From Rhizobiales bacterium 65-79 (lineage in GTDB: Bacteria > Pseudomonadota > Alphaproteobacteria > Rhizobiales > Rhizobiaceae), in the NCBI GenBank assembly GCA_001896885.1, contig MKRJ01000028.1:1-64000 (forward strand): a stretch of DNA of 64,000 bases, in the 5' to 3' direction. The notes under the pieces were generated by a model. That model did not search any database. It was not told where the DNA came from and saw only the letters and a program-made list of their open reading frames with translations. The position numbers were made by a program, and so were the translations under genes. Each line of letters starts with the position of its first letter. Position 1 is the stretch's first letter. This document shows, piece by piece, positions 57,276 through 64,000 of the stretch.

Positions 57276-57572
57276 TCACTTCACTTCGATACGGGCGAGA
57301 TACCGCTCGACGGCAACGGAAACCGCACGCGCAAAGATCCGGTCGCCGGACTCCCGACTAAAGCGGCGCGCCAGGCAGGTCGCCTTCTTCCTATCCCCGT
57401 CGGAAACATCGACGAAGAAACGGGCAATGCGCGCCACGTCCAGCGCCTTGACACTTCCAGGCGAATTTTTATGTCTATGAGAATAGACATGGACCGGTCC
57501 GGACAAGGCGCCAACGGGCGCTTCTGAGAGCCGCTTCCTGAGCTCCACCCATTGTTCCGAGTCGGTGGACAT
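57276..57572 (-). CDS. small protein divergent from luxR, hypothetical
   Basis: A 98-aa basic protein (MSTDSEQWVELRKRLSEAPVGALSGPVHVYSHRHKNSPG...DGDRKKATCLARRFSRESGDRIFARAVSVAVERYLARIEVK), mostly helical in its C-terminal half. It is the only minus-strand gene between the repressor and the phage end. GGGGGA lies 8 nt before the ATG at 57572; a longer start at 57605 is possible. Being divergent from luxR by 73 bp, it may share its control region. No family recognised; an antiactivator role is one idea, unproven. Confidence 0.55.
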   Translation of the reverse strand: MSTDSEQWVELRKRLSEAPVGALSGPVHVYSHRHKNSPGSVKALDVARIARFFVDVSDGDRKKATCLARRFSRESGDRIFARAVSVAVERYLARIEVK

Positions 57573-57645
57573 CAATCGATCCCCCAATTGCGTCCCCCGG
57601 GACACCTTTTATCGTCCCGAGGAGCCCTTGGGAAGGAGGAGTTCG

Positions 57646-58365
57646 ATGGCCAACCTCCATCTTGAAGCCCTGGAATTCGTCACCAGAACCGGAAGCTATC
57701 AAAGCCTTCGCGAACTGAACGATGCATTCACCAGGCTCGTTTCGTCATTCGGCTTTCCGTCATTCATCTTCGCCGGTCTGCCCCGGCCGGGAGAGGATGT
57801 AAGGCCGCTGGTCATATCCAATCACTGGCCGCCGGCGTGGACAGATCGCTATCACGAGCAGGAATATTTCTCCGACGACCCGGTCAGCCGCTGGTCGCTC
57901 ACCAAGCGTCGGCCATTTCTCTGGCGCGAAGCGCAGAGGCGTGAATGGACCAAACGCAGCGACCTGATTGCCGGCGAGGCGTGGGAGCACGGCCTGGCCG
58001 ACGGCATCGCCTACCCGCTATCCGACCGGCAGGGCGGGGCCGTTATTTCCCTCGCTTCGGACTATTCGTTCCGCGCCGACGACTACGCGCAAGCATCGCT
58101 CTTTCTGGCCTGCAGCTATTTCAGGCACGCAGCCGAAGAGCTCACCGGCAGATCCGGAGCGCCGCAACCGGTCCTGACTCCGCGTGAAATAGAGGTCGCC
58201 CATTGGGCGGCCGCTGGCAAGACCGCCTGGGAAACTTCCGAAATCCTAGCGATAGCTGAGACCACCGTCCGGGCGCATCTCGCCTCGCTACGGGAAAAAC
58301 TCGACGTCGCCACCACAACCCAAGCGGTAGACAAACTGGCGCTGTTAGGGATTATACAACTTTGA
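57646..58365 (+). CDS. LuxR-family acyl-homoserine-lactone receptor (phage-encoded)
   Basis: A full-length 239-aa LuxR-type activator. The N-terminal autoinducer-binding domain keeps the conserved ligand residues in their usual spacing: W65, Y69, D78, P79, W93 and G120 (AWTDRYHEQEYFSDDP, PFLWREA, HGLADGIAYPL). The C-terminal DNA-binding domain (about 178-237) reads LTPREIEVAHWAAAGKTAWETSEILAIAETTVRAHLASLREKLDV. GGAAGGAGGAG precedes the ATG. It lies inside the prophage between the repressor and the terminus, followed after 91 bp by luxI, so it is probably its cognate receptor. Confidence 0.9.
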   Translation: MANLHLEALEFVTRTGSYQSLRELNDAFTRLVSSFGFPSFIFAGLPRPGEDVRPLVISNHWPPAWTDRYHEQEYFSDDPVSRWSLTKRRPFLWREAQRREWTKRSDLIAGEAWEHGLADGIAYPLSDRQGGAVISLASDYSFRADDYAQASLFLACSYFRHAAEELTGRSGAPQPVLTPREIEVAHWAAAGKTAWETSEILAIAETTVRAHLASLREKLDVATTTQAVDKLALLGIIQL

Positions 58366-58401
58366 AGGGTAGTCAATCCGCTGATCCGAGAGTGCTCCTC
58401 C

Positions 58402-58414
58402 ACAAGCAGCTTGT
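58402..58414. promoter_or_regulatory. candidate lux box upstream of luxI
   Basis: ACAAGC-A-GCTTGT is a 13-bp dyad with 6-bp arms centred 49 bp ahead of the luxI start codon. A dyad at this distance fits a LuxR-binding site that would close a positive feedback loop. No second copy was found ahead of luxR. Confidence 0.45.
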
Positions 58415-58456
58415 CGAACAATCTCTCTGCGAATCAACCATGGCGGGGAGATTTCC

Positions 58457-59113
58457 ATGCAAGTTCACGTGGTTACATCGGCGAACAGAGACTTCTACAA
58501 GAAAGAGCTGCTGGGCTTCTTTCACGAGCGTCATCGGATCTACGTCGAGGAAAAGGGTTGGCGCGAGGATGATGGCACCGGGCTCGAAATCGACCAATTC
58601 GATACCGATGCCGCGACTTATCTCATTGGCGTCGAAGACGGTCGCGTCATGACCGGCACGCGCCTGATATCGACGACGTTACCTCATCTGGCCAGCGAGA
58701 TTTTCCCGCATCTCTGCCACTTCAACGGCGTGCTGCGCTCCCCGACCGTCGCAGAATGGACCAGGGGTTTTATCTCGCCGGAGTATCGAGAAAAAGGCAT
58801 CGGCCCGATCAAAGGGCAGTTCTGCTCGGCCGTGATGGATTTCTGCCTGCAGGAAGGGATCGCCCAAGTCGGCGGCATCCAGGAACTCTACTGGCTGCGC
58901 TTGTGGAAGCGTTTCGGCTGGAAGGTGGATCCCGTCGGCTCGCCGGCCAAGGTCGACGGCAAGTGGTGTGTCGTTGCCTATATGCAGGTCAGCGAAGCTG
59001 CACGGGACGGCGCCATGGCGTCAGGGGGTATCGATCGCTCGATCCTCGTCAGGCGCGGCCCGCAGCAGCCGTTCATCGTGGCACCGGCGGCAGGAGAGAC
59101 CTATGTCGCGTAG
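58457..59113 (+). CDS. LuxI-family acyl-homoserine-lactone synthase (phage-encoded)
   Basis: A 218-aa LuxI homologue. It keeps the residues conserved in active synthases: R27, Y29 (for Phe) and W35 in the N-terminal part, E44, D46 and D49 in LEIDQFDTD, R69 in GTRLIST, and E100 and R103 in VAEWTRGF. It should make an acyl-homoserine lactone from S-adenosylmethionine and an acyl carrier (acyl-ACP or acyl-CoA); the acyl chain cannot be inferred. GGGGAG precedes the ATG. It sits 91 bp after luxR, both on the plus strand, inside the prophage. Confidence 0.92.
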   Translation: MQVHVVTSANRDFYKKELLGFFHERHRIYVEEKGWREDDGTGLEIDQFDTDAATYLIGVEDGRVMTGTRLISTTLPHLASEIFPHLCHFNGVLRSPTVAEWTRGFISPEYREKGIGPIKGQFCSAVMDFCLQEGIAQVGGIQELYWLRLWKRFGWKVDPVGSPAKVDGKWCVVAYMQVSEAARDGAMASGGIDRSILVRRGPQQPFIVAPAAGETYVA

Positions 59114-59351
59114 CTCAGTGTCAGCGGTCAGTGCGTCCTCGCAGAGCTGCGGCGCTTCAACCGTTTCCGTTCCTCAAAAAGCGGCGGCTGATTACATCGG
59201 GGAAGTTGTTTTTGAATTAGCTGCCGTAGCGGCGGTCAGCGGGATGCCGCTGATCCATTATTTGCTCTGCATGGTGCTGGCCGAAACGCACAATATCACC
59301 CGTCATATGGAAGCGGCCGATGTCAGTTCGGGCGAGGAAGGCGCTGACTGA
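59103..59351 (+). CDS. small protein translationally coupled to luxI
   Basis: An 82-aa product whose ATG lies 11 bp inside the luxI 3' end (MSRSSVSAVSASSQSCGAS...). It has a Ser-rich start and a hydrophobic centre (YIGEVVFELAAVAAVSGMPLIHYLLCMVLAE) that could be one membrane helix. The overlap means it is made with the synthase. In Mesorhizobium symbiosis islands, a traI-type synthase gene is also followed by co-transcribed small genes, but no homology to those is claimed. Confidence 0.6.
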   Translation: MSRSSVSAVSASSQSCGASTVSVPQKAAADYIGEVVFELAAVAAVSGMPLIHYLLCMVLAETHNITRHMEAADVSSGEEGAD

Positions 59352-59593
59352 GGCAATCCATATCTAGAAATGTGCCATCGGCATTTCATGCAGCCGCGGG
59401 GATAACATTCTGAGGTTCCCACCTTGAAGGTGATCCTCACGGCTGCCAGAATAGCGCATCTCGTTGATTTTACTGAATTCGAAGAAGGTGAGATCGAAGC
59501 TACGAACCACCATGGTGAGTTCCCACCTCGCCGGGTCAACACCTGAAATTCCGCCTTTTCTCGGGTGCCGGATCAGCCGTTTTGCCCCGCATC
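59352..59593. other. noncoding region between the luxI operon and the repressor-end transposase sites
   Basis: No credible gene is seen. The stretch has two short dyads, CACCTTGAAGGTG near 59421-59433 and CACCATGGTG near 59510-59519, each next to GTTCCCACCT-type words. They could be regulatory or end-associated sites (such as an IHF or internal activation region), or chance. Confidence 0.4.
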
Positions 59594-59613
59594 ATGCCAA
59601 CCGAAGTTGCGCG
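59594..59613 (-). repeat. transposase-binding site 2 of the repressor-end terminus
   Basis: ATGCCAACCGAAGTTGCGCG is the exact reverse complement of the site at 13391-13410, 140 bp from the phage end. Mu-type ends likewise have a distal site set apart from the terminal one. Confidence 0.85.
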
Positions 59614-59728
59614 CCACTTCTGACCATCGCCCCGGGCTACCTCGCCAGATCGGTTGCAACATCTTGTAATCGCGCTCTTTTTCGCTCTTTCCCAGCTGTT
59701 ACCGCCTATTCCCGGAAAAGCCCTGGTT

Positions 59729-59753
59729 CTGCCAACCGTACTTGCGCGTTACA
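59729..59753 (-). repeat. phage repressor-end terminus with transposase-binding site 1
   Basis: Read inward, the terminus begins TGTAA and then CGCGCAAGTACGGTTGGCAG, matching the other end's site at all but four positions. It ends TTACA at 59753, directly before the AAACG duplication. Confidence 0.88.
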
Positions 59754-59758
59754 AAACG
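59754..59758. repeat. 5-bp target-site duplication AAACG, right
   Basis: Identical to 13358-13362 on the far side of the prophage, the 5-bp duplication made by Mu-type transposition. Confidence 0.9.
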
Positions 59759-59782
59759 GATTTTGATTTTGCCAGTGAAGGC

Positions 59783-59856
59783 TGGAGCGGGTGAAGGGAA
59801 TCGAACCCTCGTATTCAGCTTGGGAAGCTGCTGCTCTGCCATTGAGCTACACCCGC
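59783..59856 (-). tRNA. tRNA-Gly (CCC anticodon)
   Basis: The minus strand folds as a complete cloverleaf: acceptor GCGGGTG / CACCCGC, D arm GCTC-AATGGCA-GAGC, anticodon arm with loop TTCCCAA (anticodon CCC), T arm GAGGG-TTCGATT-CCCTT, discriminator T and an encoded CCA (59783-59785). It reads GGG glycine codons. It lies 25 bp from the prophage end but is intact, so it is not split by the insertion. Confidence 0.93.
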
Positions 59857-59994
59857 GACGGCCGCATTAATCGACGACGCCATGCCGGCCTGTCAAGCGA
59901 CTTGTCGGCGACCTGCTCCGCTTCCGGCCATGATGACGCGTCGCGACCTTGCCTGCTAAGTCTGGGTTCCGTGCCTTACGATGAGGGGGGACCG

Positions 59995-60834
59995 ATGCAT
60001 TGGAAGGAACATGTCGAAACCGCGCTCGACGGGCGGCATCCGGGGCTCGGTCACTATGTCGAACTCTTCCTGCACGCCATCATCGTGCTTTCGACCGTCG
60101 CCATGGGAGTCGAGACGCTGCCCGACCTTCCTCGCTGGGCGGTCGAAGGGCTTTTCGCCTTCGAGCTTTTCGTGGTCGCGGTATTCACGATCGAATATGT
60201 GCTCAGGCTTCTCACCACGCCCAATCCTCTCGGCTATGCGCGCAGTTTCTTCGGCATCGTCGATATCCTGGCGATCGCGCCTTTCTATATTGCGCTCGTC
60301 CTCGCCGGCGCTCACGTCGACCTGCGCGCGATCCGTGCATTGCGGCTTCTGAGGCTCCTCAGGCTCTTCAAGCTGGCGCGCTACACCGCCGCGCTCGACC
60401 GGTTCGGCGTCGCCTGGCGCGCGGTCAAGGACGAGGTCATGGTCTTCGGGGTGACGGCGCTCGTCGTGCTCTATGTCTGCGCGCTGGTCATCTACCAGTG
60501 CGAGCATGGCGCCCAGCCCGACAAGTTCCGCTCCGTCTTCGACGCCATGTGGTGGGCCGCCGTGACGCTGACGACGGTGGGCTACGGCGACATCTATCCG
60601 ATCACGCCCCTGGGGCGGCTGTTCACCGTTTTCATGCTGTTCGTCGCCCTCGGCATCATCGCCGTGCCGACCGGCCTCGTCGCGTCGACTCTGGTGGCGA
60701 TCCGTCACCGGGAGGACGAGCAGGACCGGAAGGAAAAGGCAGAGGCCGCGGCCAAGGAGGCGAAGGCCGCGCGCGTGAAGGCCGGCAAGGCACCGGCCCG
60801 CCGCCGCACTAGGCGAAAAGCCGCATCGTCCTGA
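59995..60834 (+). CDS. voltage-gated potassium channel family protein
   Basis: A 279-aa ion-transport protein with six predicted membrane helices. S4 is at about 111-130 with regularly spaced Arg/Lys (RAIRALRLLRLLRLFKLARY) and the selectivity filter TVGYGD at 194-199 between S5 and S6. The C-terminus after S6 is a charged coiled segment rich in Lys, Ala and Arg (about 235-279). It should conduct potassium across the inner membrane. The start at 59995 follows GAGGGGGGACC. Confidence 0.88.
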   Translation: MHWKEHVETALDGRHPGLGHYVELFLHAIIVLSTVAMGVETLPDLPRWAVEGLFAFELFVVAVFTIEYVLRLLTTPNPLGYARSFFGIVDILAIAPFYIALVLAGAHVDLRAIRALRLLRLLRLFKLARYTAALDRFGVAWRAVKDEVMVFGVTALVVLYVCALVIYQCEHGAQPDKFRSVFDAMWWAAVTLTTVGYGDIYPITPLGRLFTVFMLFVALGIIAVPTGLVASTLVAIRHREDEQDRKEKAEAAAKEAKAARVKAGKAPARRRTRRKAASS

Positions 60835-60839
60835 TCCGC

Positions 60840-61925
60840 CTAGCGGAAATGCTTTGAAAGCTTGAGGCCCTGCGCTTGGTAGTTGGATTTCAGGTCGGCG
60901 CCGTAGAGTGCATCCGGCCGCGACAGGAGATGCTCGTAGACGAGACGGCCGACGATCTGGCCATGTTCGAGAATGAAGGGAACTTCGTGGCTCCGGACCT
61001 CCAGCACGGCCCGGCTGCCCGTTCCGCCGGCCGCCGAATGGCCGAAGCCGGGATCGAAGAAGCCGGCATAATGCACCCGGAATTCGCCGACGAGCGGATC
61101 GAAGGGCGTCATCTCGGCGGCGTAATCCGGCGGTACGTGCACCGCCTCGCGCGACACGAGGATGTAGAATTCGTCCGGATCGAGGATCAGTTCGCCCTTG
61201 CCGCGGCTGTGGAGCGGCTCCCAGAAATCATGGCGGTCCTGCTCGGCCCGCCGGTCGACGTCGATCAGGCCGGTATGATGCTTGCCGCGATAGCCGACCA
61301 GCCCGTTGGCGTCCCCGGTCAGGTCGATGGAAAGCGCGATGCCGCCGCCGGTGATGTTGGGCTCGTCCGCCGCGACCAGCCGCTCGGCGCGGTGCAGCGC
61401 ATCGAGTTCGCCCTCGCCGAGAAGCGCGTGGCCCTTGCGGAAGCGGATCTGCGACAGGCGCGAGCCGGCTCGGACCACGATCGGGAAAGTGCGCGGGCTC
61501 ACCTCCATGTAGAGCGGTCCGGCATAACCGGTTGGAATCTTGTCGAATTCCTGTCCATGGTCGGTCATGACGCGGGTGAAGATGTCGAGCCGGCCGGTCG
61601 AGCTTTTCGGGTTGGCAGAAGCCGAGATGTCGCCGGGCAGCTTCAGGGCCTCCATCAGCGGCACGATATAGACGCAGCCCGTTTCCAGCACGGCGCCCGG
61701 CCCGAGGTCGATCTCGTGCAGCTTCAGCCTTTCCAGCTTGTCGGCGACGCGGTGTGCCGGGCCCGGCAGGAAGCTTGCGCGGACGCGATAGGCCGTCGCG
61801 CCCAGCCTGAGATCGAGGCTTGCCGGCTGGATCTGGTCGGCGTCGAGCGTGCGCTCGGAGGAAAGCGCTCCGCTCCTGAACAGGGCGGCGATGTCGCGGT
61901 CGGGCAGGATGCCGGTTATCCGCAC
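60840..61925 (-). CDS. dcd: 2'-deoxycytidine 5'-triphosphate deaminase
   Basis: A 361-aa dCTP deaminase of the long alphaproteobacterial type, two dUTPase-like halves in one chain. Signatures: IQPASLDLRLGATAYRVRASFLPG near the start, SASANPKSSTGRLDIFTRV in the nucleotide-binding region, GYAGPLYMEVSPRTFPIVVRAGSRLSQIRF, and FDPGFGHSAAGGTGSRAVLEVRSHEVPF near the C-terminus. It makes dUTP for thymidylate synthesis. GTG at 61925 is preferred because CGGGAG lies 7 nt ahead and fits family length; ATG at 61964 would add 13 unrelated residues. Confidence 0.85.
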   Translation of the reverse strand: MRITGILPDRDIAALFRSGALSSERTLDADQIQPASLDLRLGATAYRVRASFLPGPAHRVADKLERLKLHEIDLGPGAVLETGCVYIVPLMEALKLPGDISASANPKSSTGRLDIFTRVMTDHGQEFDKIPTGYAGPLYMEVSPRTFPIVVRAGSRLSQIRFRKGHALLGEGELDALHRAERLVAADEPNITGGGIALSIDLTGDANGLVGYRGKHHTGLIDVDRRAEQDRHDFWEPLHSRGKGELILDPDEFYILVSREAVHVPPDYAAEMTPFDPLVGEFRVHYAGFFDPGFGHSAAGGTGSRAVLEVRSHEVPFILEHGQIVGRLVYEHLLSRPDALYGADLKSNYQAQGLKLSKHFR

Positions 61926-62008
61926 GGTTGGCTCCCGAAGTTTCACGTTCAGCGTGACATTCACTTGCCGATTGACGCAAGCGGGGCAACGGCCTAAAGG
62001 ACCTTATC

Positions 62009-62064
62009 CCGTGGTGATTTGGCCGGTCGGCTTGCAGCCACGTTAAACAAGTCGCTAAAGGACC
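62009..62064 (+). ncRNA. SAM-II riboswitch
   Basis: The sequence matches the SAM-II aptamer found upstream of metA/metZ-type genes in alphaproteobacteria. Stem P1 is CGTGG (62010-62014) with CCACG (62038-62042). The conserved TGATTTGG follows the 5' arm, the TTAAA linker comes next, and GCTAAAGG (62054-62061) forms the pseudoknot and ligand side. It lies about 64 bp before metZ. High S-adenosylmethionine should fold it and lower metZ translation. Confidence 0.88.
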
Positions 62065-62127
62065 GATTTCGGACCGGTACGCGATTTGAATTTCGCGGGC
62101 CGGTTTTTTGTTTTGAGGATCCTACCG

Positions 62128-63321
62128 ATGTCGAACGGAGCGAAGGCGAACTGGAAGCCGCAGACGAAAATGGTGCATGGCGGCACGCTCCGATCCGGTT
62201 TCGGCGAGACTTCCGAGGCGATCTACCTGACGCAGGGCTTCGTTTACGACACGGCCGCGGCGGCCGAGGCGCGCTTCAAGGGCGAAGAGGAAGGCTTCAT
62301 CTATTCCCGCTACGCCAACCCTACAGTCGACATGTTCGAGAAGCGCATGTGCGCGCTGGAAGGCGCTGAGGACGCCCGTTCCACCTCGTCGGGCATGGCG
62401 GCGGTCTCGATGGCGCTTCTCTGTTCGGCAGGCGCCGGCGACCATGTGGTGGCGGCGCGGGCGCTGTTCGGCTCCTGCCGCTGGATCATCGAGAAACAGA
62501 TGCCGAAATGGGGCATCGAATCCACCCTGGTCGACGGCACCAAAATGGAGGAATGGGAAAAGGCCGTCCGGCCGAACACCAAGCTGTTCTTCCTCGAAAG
62601 CCCGACCAATCCGACGCTGGAAGTGGTCGATATCGCGGCGGTGGCGAAGCTCGCGGATTCGATCGGCGCGCGCCTCGTAGTCGACAACGTCTTCGCCACG
62701 CCGATGCAGCAGAAGCCGCTCGAACTCGGCGCGCATGTCGTCGTCTATTCGGCCACCAAGCACATCGACGGACAGGGGCGCTGCCTCGGCGGCATCGTCC
62801 TTTCCGACAAGGAATGGATCGACAAGAGCCTGCACGATTTCTTCCGGCATACCGGCCCCTCGCTGTCGCCTTTCAACGCCTGGACGCTCTTGAAGGGTCT
62901 GGAGACGCTGCCGGTGCGCGTGCGCCAGCAGACGGAGAGCGCCGGAAAGATCGCCGATTTCCTCGCCGGCCATCGCAAGGTCGATCGCCTGATCTATCCC
63001 GGCCGCGCCGACCACCCGCAGGCCGACATCGTCAGGAAGCAGATGAAAGGCGGCTCGACGCTTCTGTGCATCGACATCAAGGACGGCAAGAAGGGCGCCT
63101 TCGCCTTCCAGGATGCGCTCGAGATCGTGCGCATTTCCAACAATCTCGGCGACGCCAAGAGCCTGATCACCCATCCGGCGACGACCACGCACAAGAACCT
63201 GGCGGAAGAGGCTCGCGCCGAACTGGGCATCAATCCCGGAACGGTCAGGCTCTCGGTCGGCCTGGAGGACGTGGACGATCTGATCGCCGACATCGACCGG
63301 GCATTGGCGAAAGTGGCCTGA
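62128..63321 (+). CDS. metZ: O-succinylhomoserine sulfhydrylase
   Basis: A 397-aa PLP enzyme of the Cys/Met metabolism family that makes homocysteine from O-succinylhomoserine (or O-acetylhomoserine) and sulfide. It shows the N-terminal KMVHGGTLRSGFGETSEAIYLTQGFVYD, the cofactor segment STSSGMAAVSMALL, FLESPTNPTLEVVDIAAVA and the Schiff-base lysine in YSATKHIDGQGR (K211). The C-terminus ends in RLSVGLEDVDDLIADIDRAL. ATG at 62128 is preceded by a leader with the SAM-II riboswitch. Length and sequence favour MetZ over MetB. Confidence 0.92.
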   Translation: MSNGAKANWKPQTKMVHGGTLRSGFGETSEAIYLTQGFVYDTAAAAEARFKGEEEGFIYSRYANPTVDMFEKRMCALEGAEDARSTSSGMAAVSMALLCSAGAGDHVVAARALFGSCRWIIEKQMPKWGIESTLVDGTKMEEWEKAVRPNTKLFFLESPTNPTLEVVDIAAVAKLADSIGARLVVDNVFATPMQQKPLELGAHVVVYSATKHIDGQGRCLGGIVLSDKEWIDKSLHDFFRHTGPSLSPFNAWTLLKGLETLPVRVRQQTESAGKIADFLAGHRKVDRLIYPGRADHPQADIVRKQMKGGSTLLCIDIKDGKKGAFAFQDALEIVRISNNLGDAKSLITHPATTTHKNLAEEARAELGINPGTVRLSVGLEDVDDLIADIDRALAKVA

Positions 63322-63322
63322 G

Positions 63323-63928
63323 CTACCGGAACGTTCGCGCCGCCAGCACGATGCGGGCGAGCGCCGTGTAGAAGGTCATCGCCGCGAGGACGAGGGCGAT
63401 GACCGGAAACCACGCCGGAAGAAGGCAGGCCAGCGCAAAGGCGGCGATCGTCTCGGTCGCTTCGACAAGTCCGCTGGTGAAGTAGAGCGACTTGGCGCCG
63501 CGCACGCCGGTCGTGAGCTTTTGCCGCTCCGCCATGGCGGCATAGGCGAGGAAGCTCGACCCGTTGATGTAGAAGGAGAGAATGAGCGCGGCGCCGGGGA
63601 GGGCGTTGGCGGCCGGGTCGGCGAGCACGAAGCCCATCGGGACGGCGCCGTAGAAGACGAAGTCGAGCACGATATCGAGATAGCCGCCGAAATCGGTCCT
63701 GCCTCCGATGCCGGCTACGGCCCCGTCGAGCGCATCGCCGAAGCGGCTGGCGAGGATCAGGACCAGTCCCGCGAGAAACCATCCCTCGGCGATGGCGGCC
63801 GCCGCCACCAGCCCCACGGCGCATGAGGCGAGCGTGACCGCATTAGCCGAAAGTCCGGCCCCCGCGGCGCACACGGCAACCGGCGCGACCAGCGGATCGA
63901 TTTGTCTTCTTGCCCAGCCGTCGAGCAT
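63323..63928 (-). CDS. CDP-alcohol phosphatidyltransferase family protein
   Basis: A 201-aa integral membrane enzyme. The family motif D-x2-DG-x2-A...G-x3-D-x3-D is met by DALDGAVAG and GGYLDIVLD (about residues 65-88), except that the usual Arg after Ala is Gly. About five to six membrane helices are predicted. It transfers a phosphoalcohol from CDP-alcohol to an acceptor; the lipid formed is not clear. It ends 2 bp from the metZ stop (convergent). Confidence 0.85.
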   Translation of the reverse strand: MLDGWARRQIDPLVAPVAVCAAGAGLSANAVTLASCAVGLVAAAAIAEGWFLAGLVLILASRFGDALDGAVAGIGGRTDFGGYLDIVLDFVFYGAVPMGFVLADPAANALPGAALILSFYINGSSFLAYAAMAERQKLTTGVRGAKSLYFTSGLVEATETIAAFALACLLPAWFPVIALVLAAMTFYTALARIVLAARTFR

Positions 63929-64000
63929 GAATTACCTCCCGGACGACCCATATAGCCATCGGGATGAGGCTTGGGCACCTCGCCGCGCTCACATTCGTGT

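Larger units (their letters stand above)
13363..59753. mobile_element. complete Mu-like transposable prophage (Mu-type head, siphovirus tail)
   Basis: The element spans 46,391 bp. Both termini begin 5'-TGTA, carry matching inverted 20-bp transposase-site repeats and are flanked by AAACG. It encodes MuA and MuB homologues, a Ner-like regulator, an immunity repressor, GemA, Mu-type head genes (DUF3486, gp28, DUF935, gpF, protease, gpT) and a lambda-like tail. The Mu 'left' (repressor) end is at 59753 and the late-gene end at 13363. Core genes look intact apart from one early small gene with a frameshift (43561-43837). Passenger genes include luxR-luxI and a KAP NTPase. The phage sits 25 bp from tRNA-Gly, but the tRNA is intact and not the integration site. 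Confidence 0.95.

Noticed and set aside
59464..59766. Plus-strand frame of 100 aa across the phage right end.
   Set aside because: It crosses the transposase sites and the target duplication and shows no coding signal.
59783..59856. tRNA-Gly as the integration site of the prophage.
   Set aside because: The tRNA is complete and outside the element, no tyrosine integrase is present, and a 5-bp duplication from MuA-type transposition explains the insertion.
1..64000. CRISPR array or retron-like repeats.
   Set aside because: No regularly spaced direct repeats with unique spacers and no reverse transcriptase were seen.

Overview
The window looks like the chromosome of an alphaproteobacterium of the order Hyphomicrobiales (Rhizobiales), probably close to Mesorhizobium or another Phyllobacteriaceae genus. 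The signs are high GC, a gcrA cell-cycle regulator divergent from argD-argF-hslO, a SAM-II riboswitch ahead of metZ, clustered GANTC (CcrM-type) sites and rhizobial-style intergenic palindromes. The genus is an inference; no marker gene in the window settles it.

Host DNA lies on both sides. On the left (1-13362) are the 3' end of zwf, a ROK/polyphosphate-glucokinase-like kinase, a glucoamylase-family protein, an FAD disulfide reductase, gcrA, argD-argF, hslO (Hsp33), a secreted coiled-coil protein, a DUF952 protein with pyrD, a MATE/DinF transporter and two small membrane proteins. On the right (59759-64000) are tRNA-Gly(CCC), a voltage-gated potassium-channel homologue, a dCTP deaminase, metZ under a SAM-II riboswitch and a CDP-alcohol phosphatidyltransferase.

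Between them sits a complete Mu-like transposable prophage, 13363-59753 (46,391 bp). Its ends are read directly: both termini start 5'-TGTA, both carry two copies of a 20-bp transposase-site-like repeat in inverted orientation, and both are flanked by the same 5-bp host sequence, AAACG. Most phage genes run on the minus strand. Early genes (Ner-like repressor, ParB-like protein, MuA, MuB and many small regulators) are at the right. Then come GemA, an MT-A70 methyltransferase, a Mor-like activator, the lysis cassette (M15 endolysin, holin candidate, Rz/Rz1), Mu-type head genes (DUF3486 and gp28 terminase, DUF935 portal, gpF, protease/scaffold, gpT capsid) and a lambda-like siphovirus tail (tail tube, G/GT chaperone with a GGGAAAC slip site, tape measure, NlpC/P60, gpJ-like tip, fibres). 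This is a Mu-head, lambda-tail mosaic like the B3/RcapMu group.

The phage also carries plus-strand passenger genes that oppose the lytic operons. The most striking is a complete LuxR receptor and LuxI acyl-homoserine-lactone synthase with a coupled 82-aa gene, placed between the immunity repressor and the phage terminus, where Mu-type phages usually carry little. Other cargo includes a KAP-family P-loop NTPase framed by a duplicated 3' end of the gpF head gene, two linked genes for a membrane and a secreted protein, several single-gene morons for small membrane or secreted proteins, and a phospholipase-D-type nuclease with a Cys-rich secreted peptide at the other terminus. My reading is that this phage may couple lysogeny, or the behaviour of its host, to population density.
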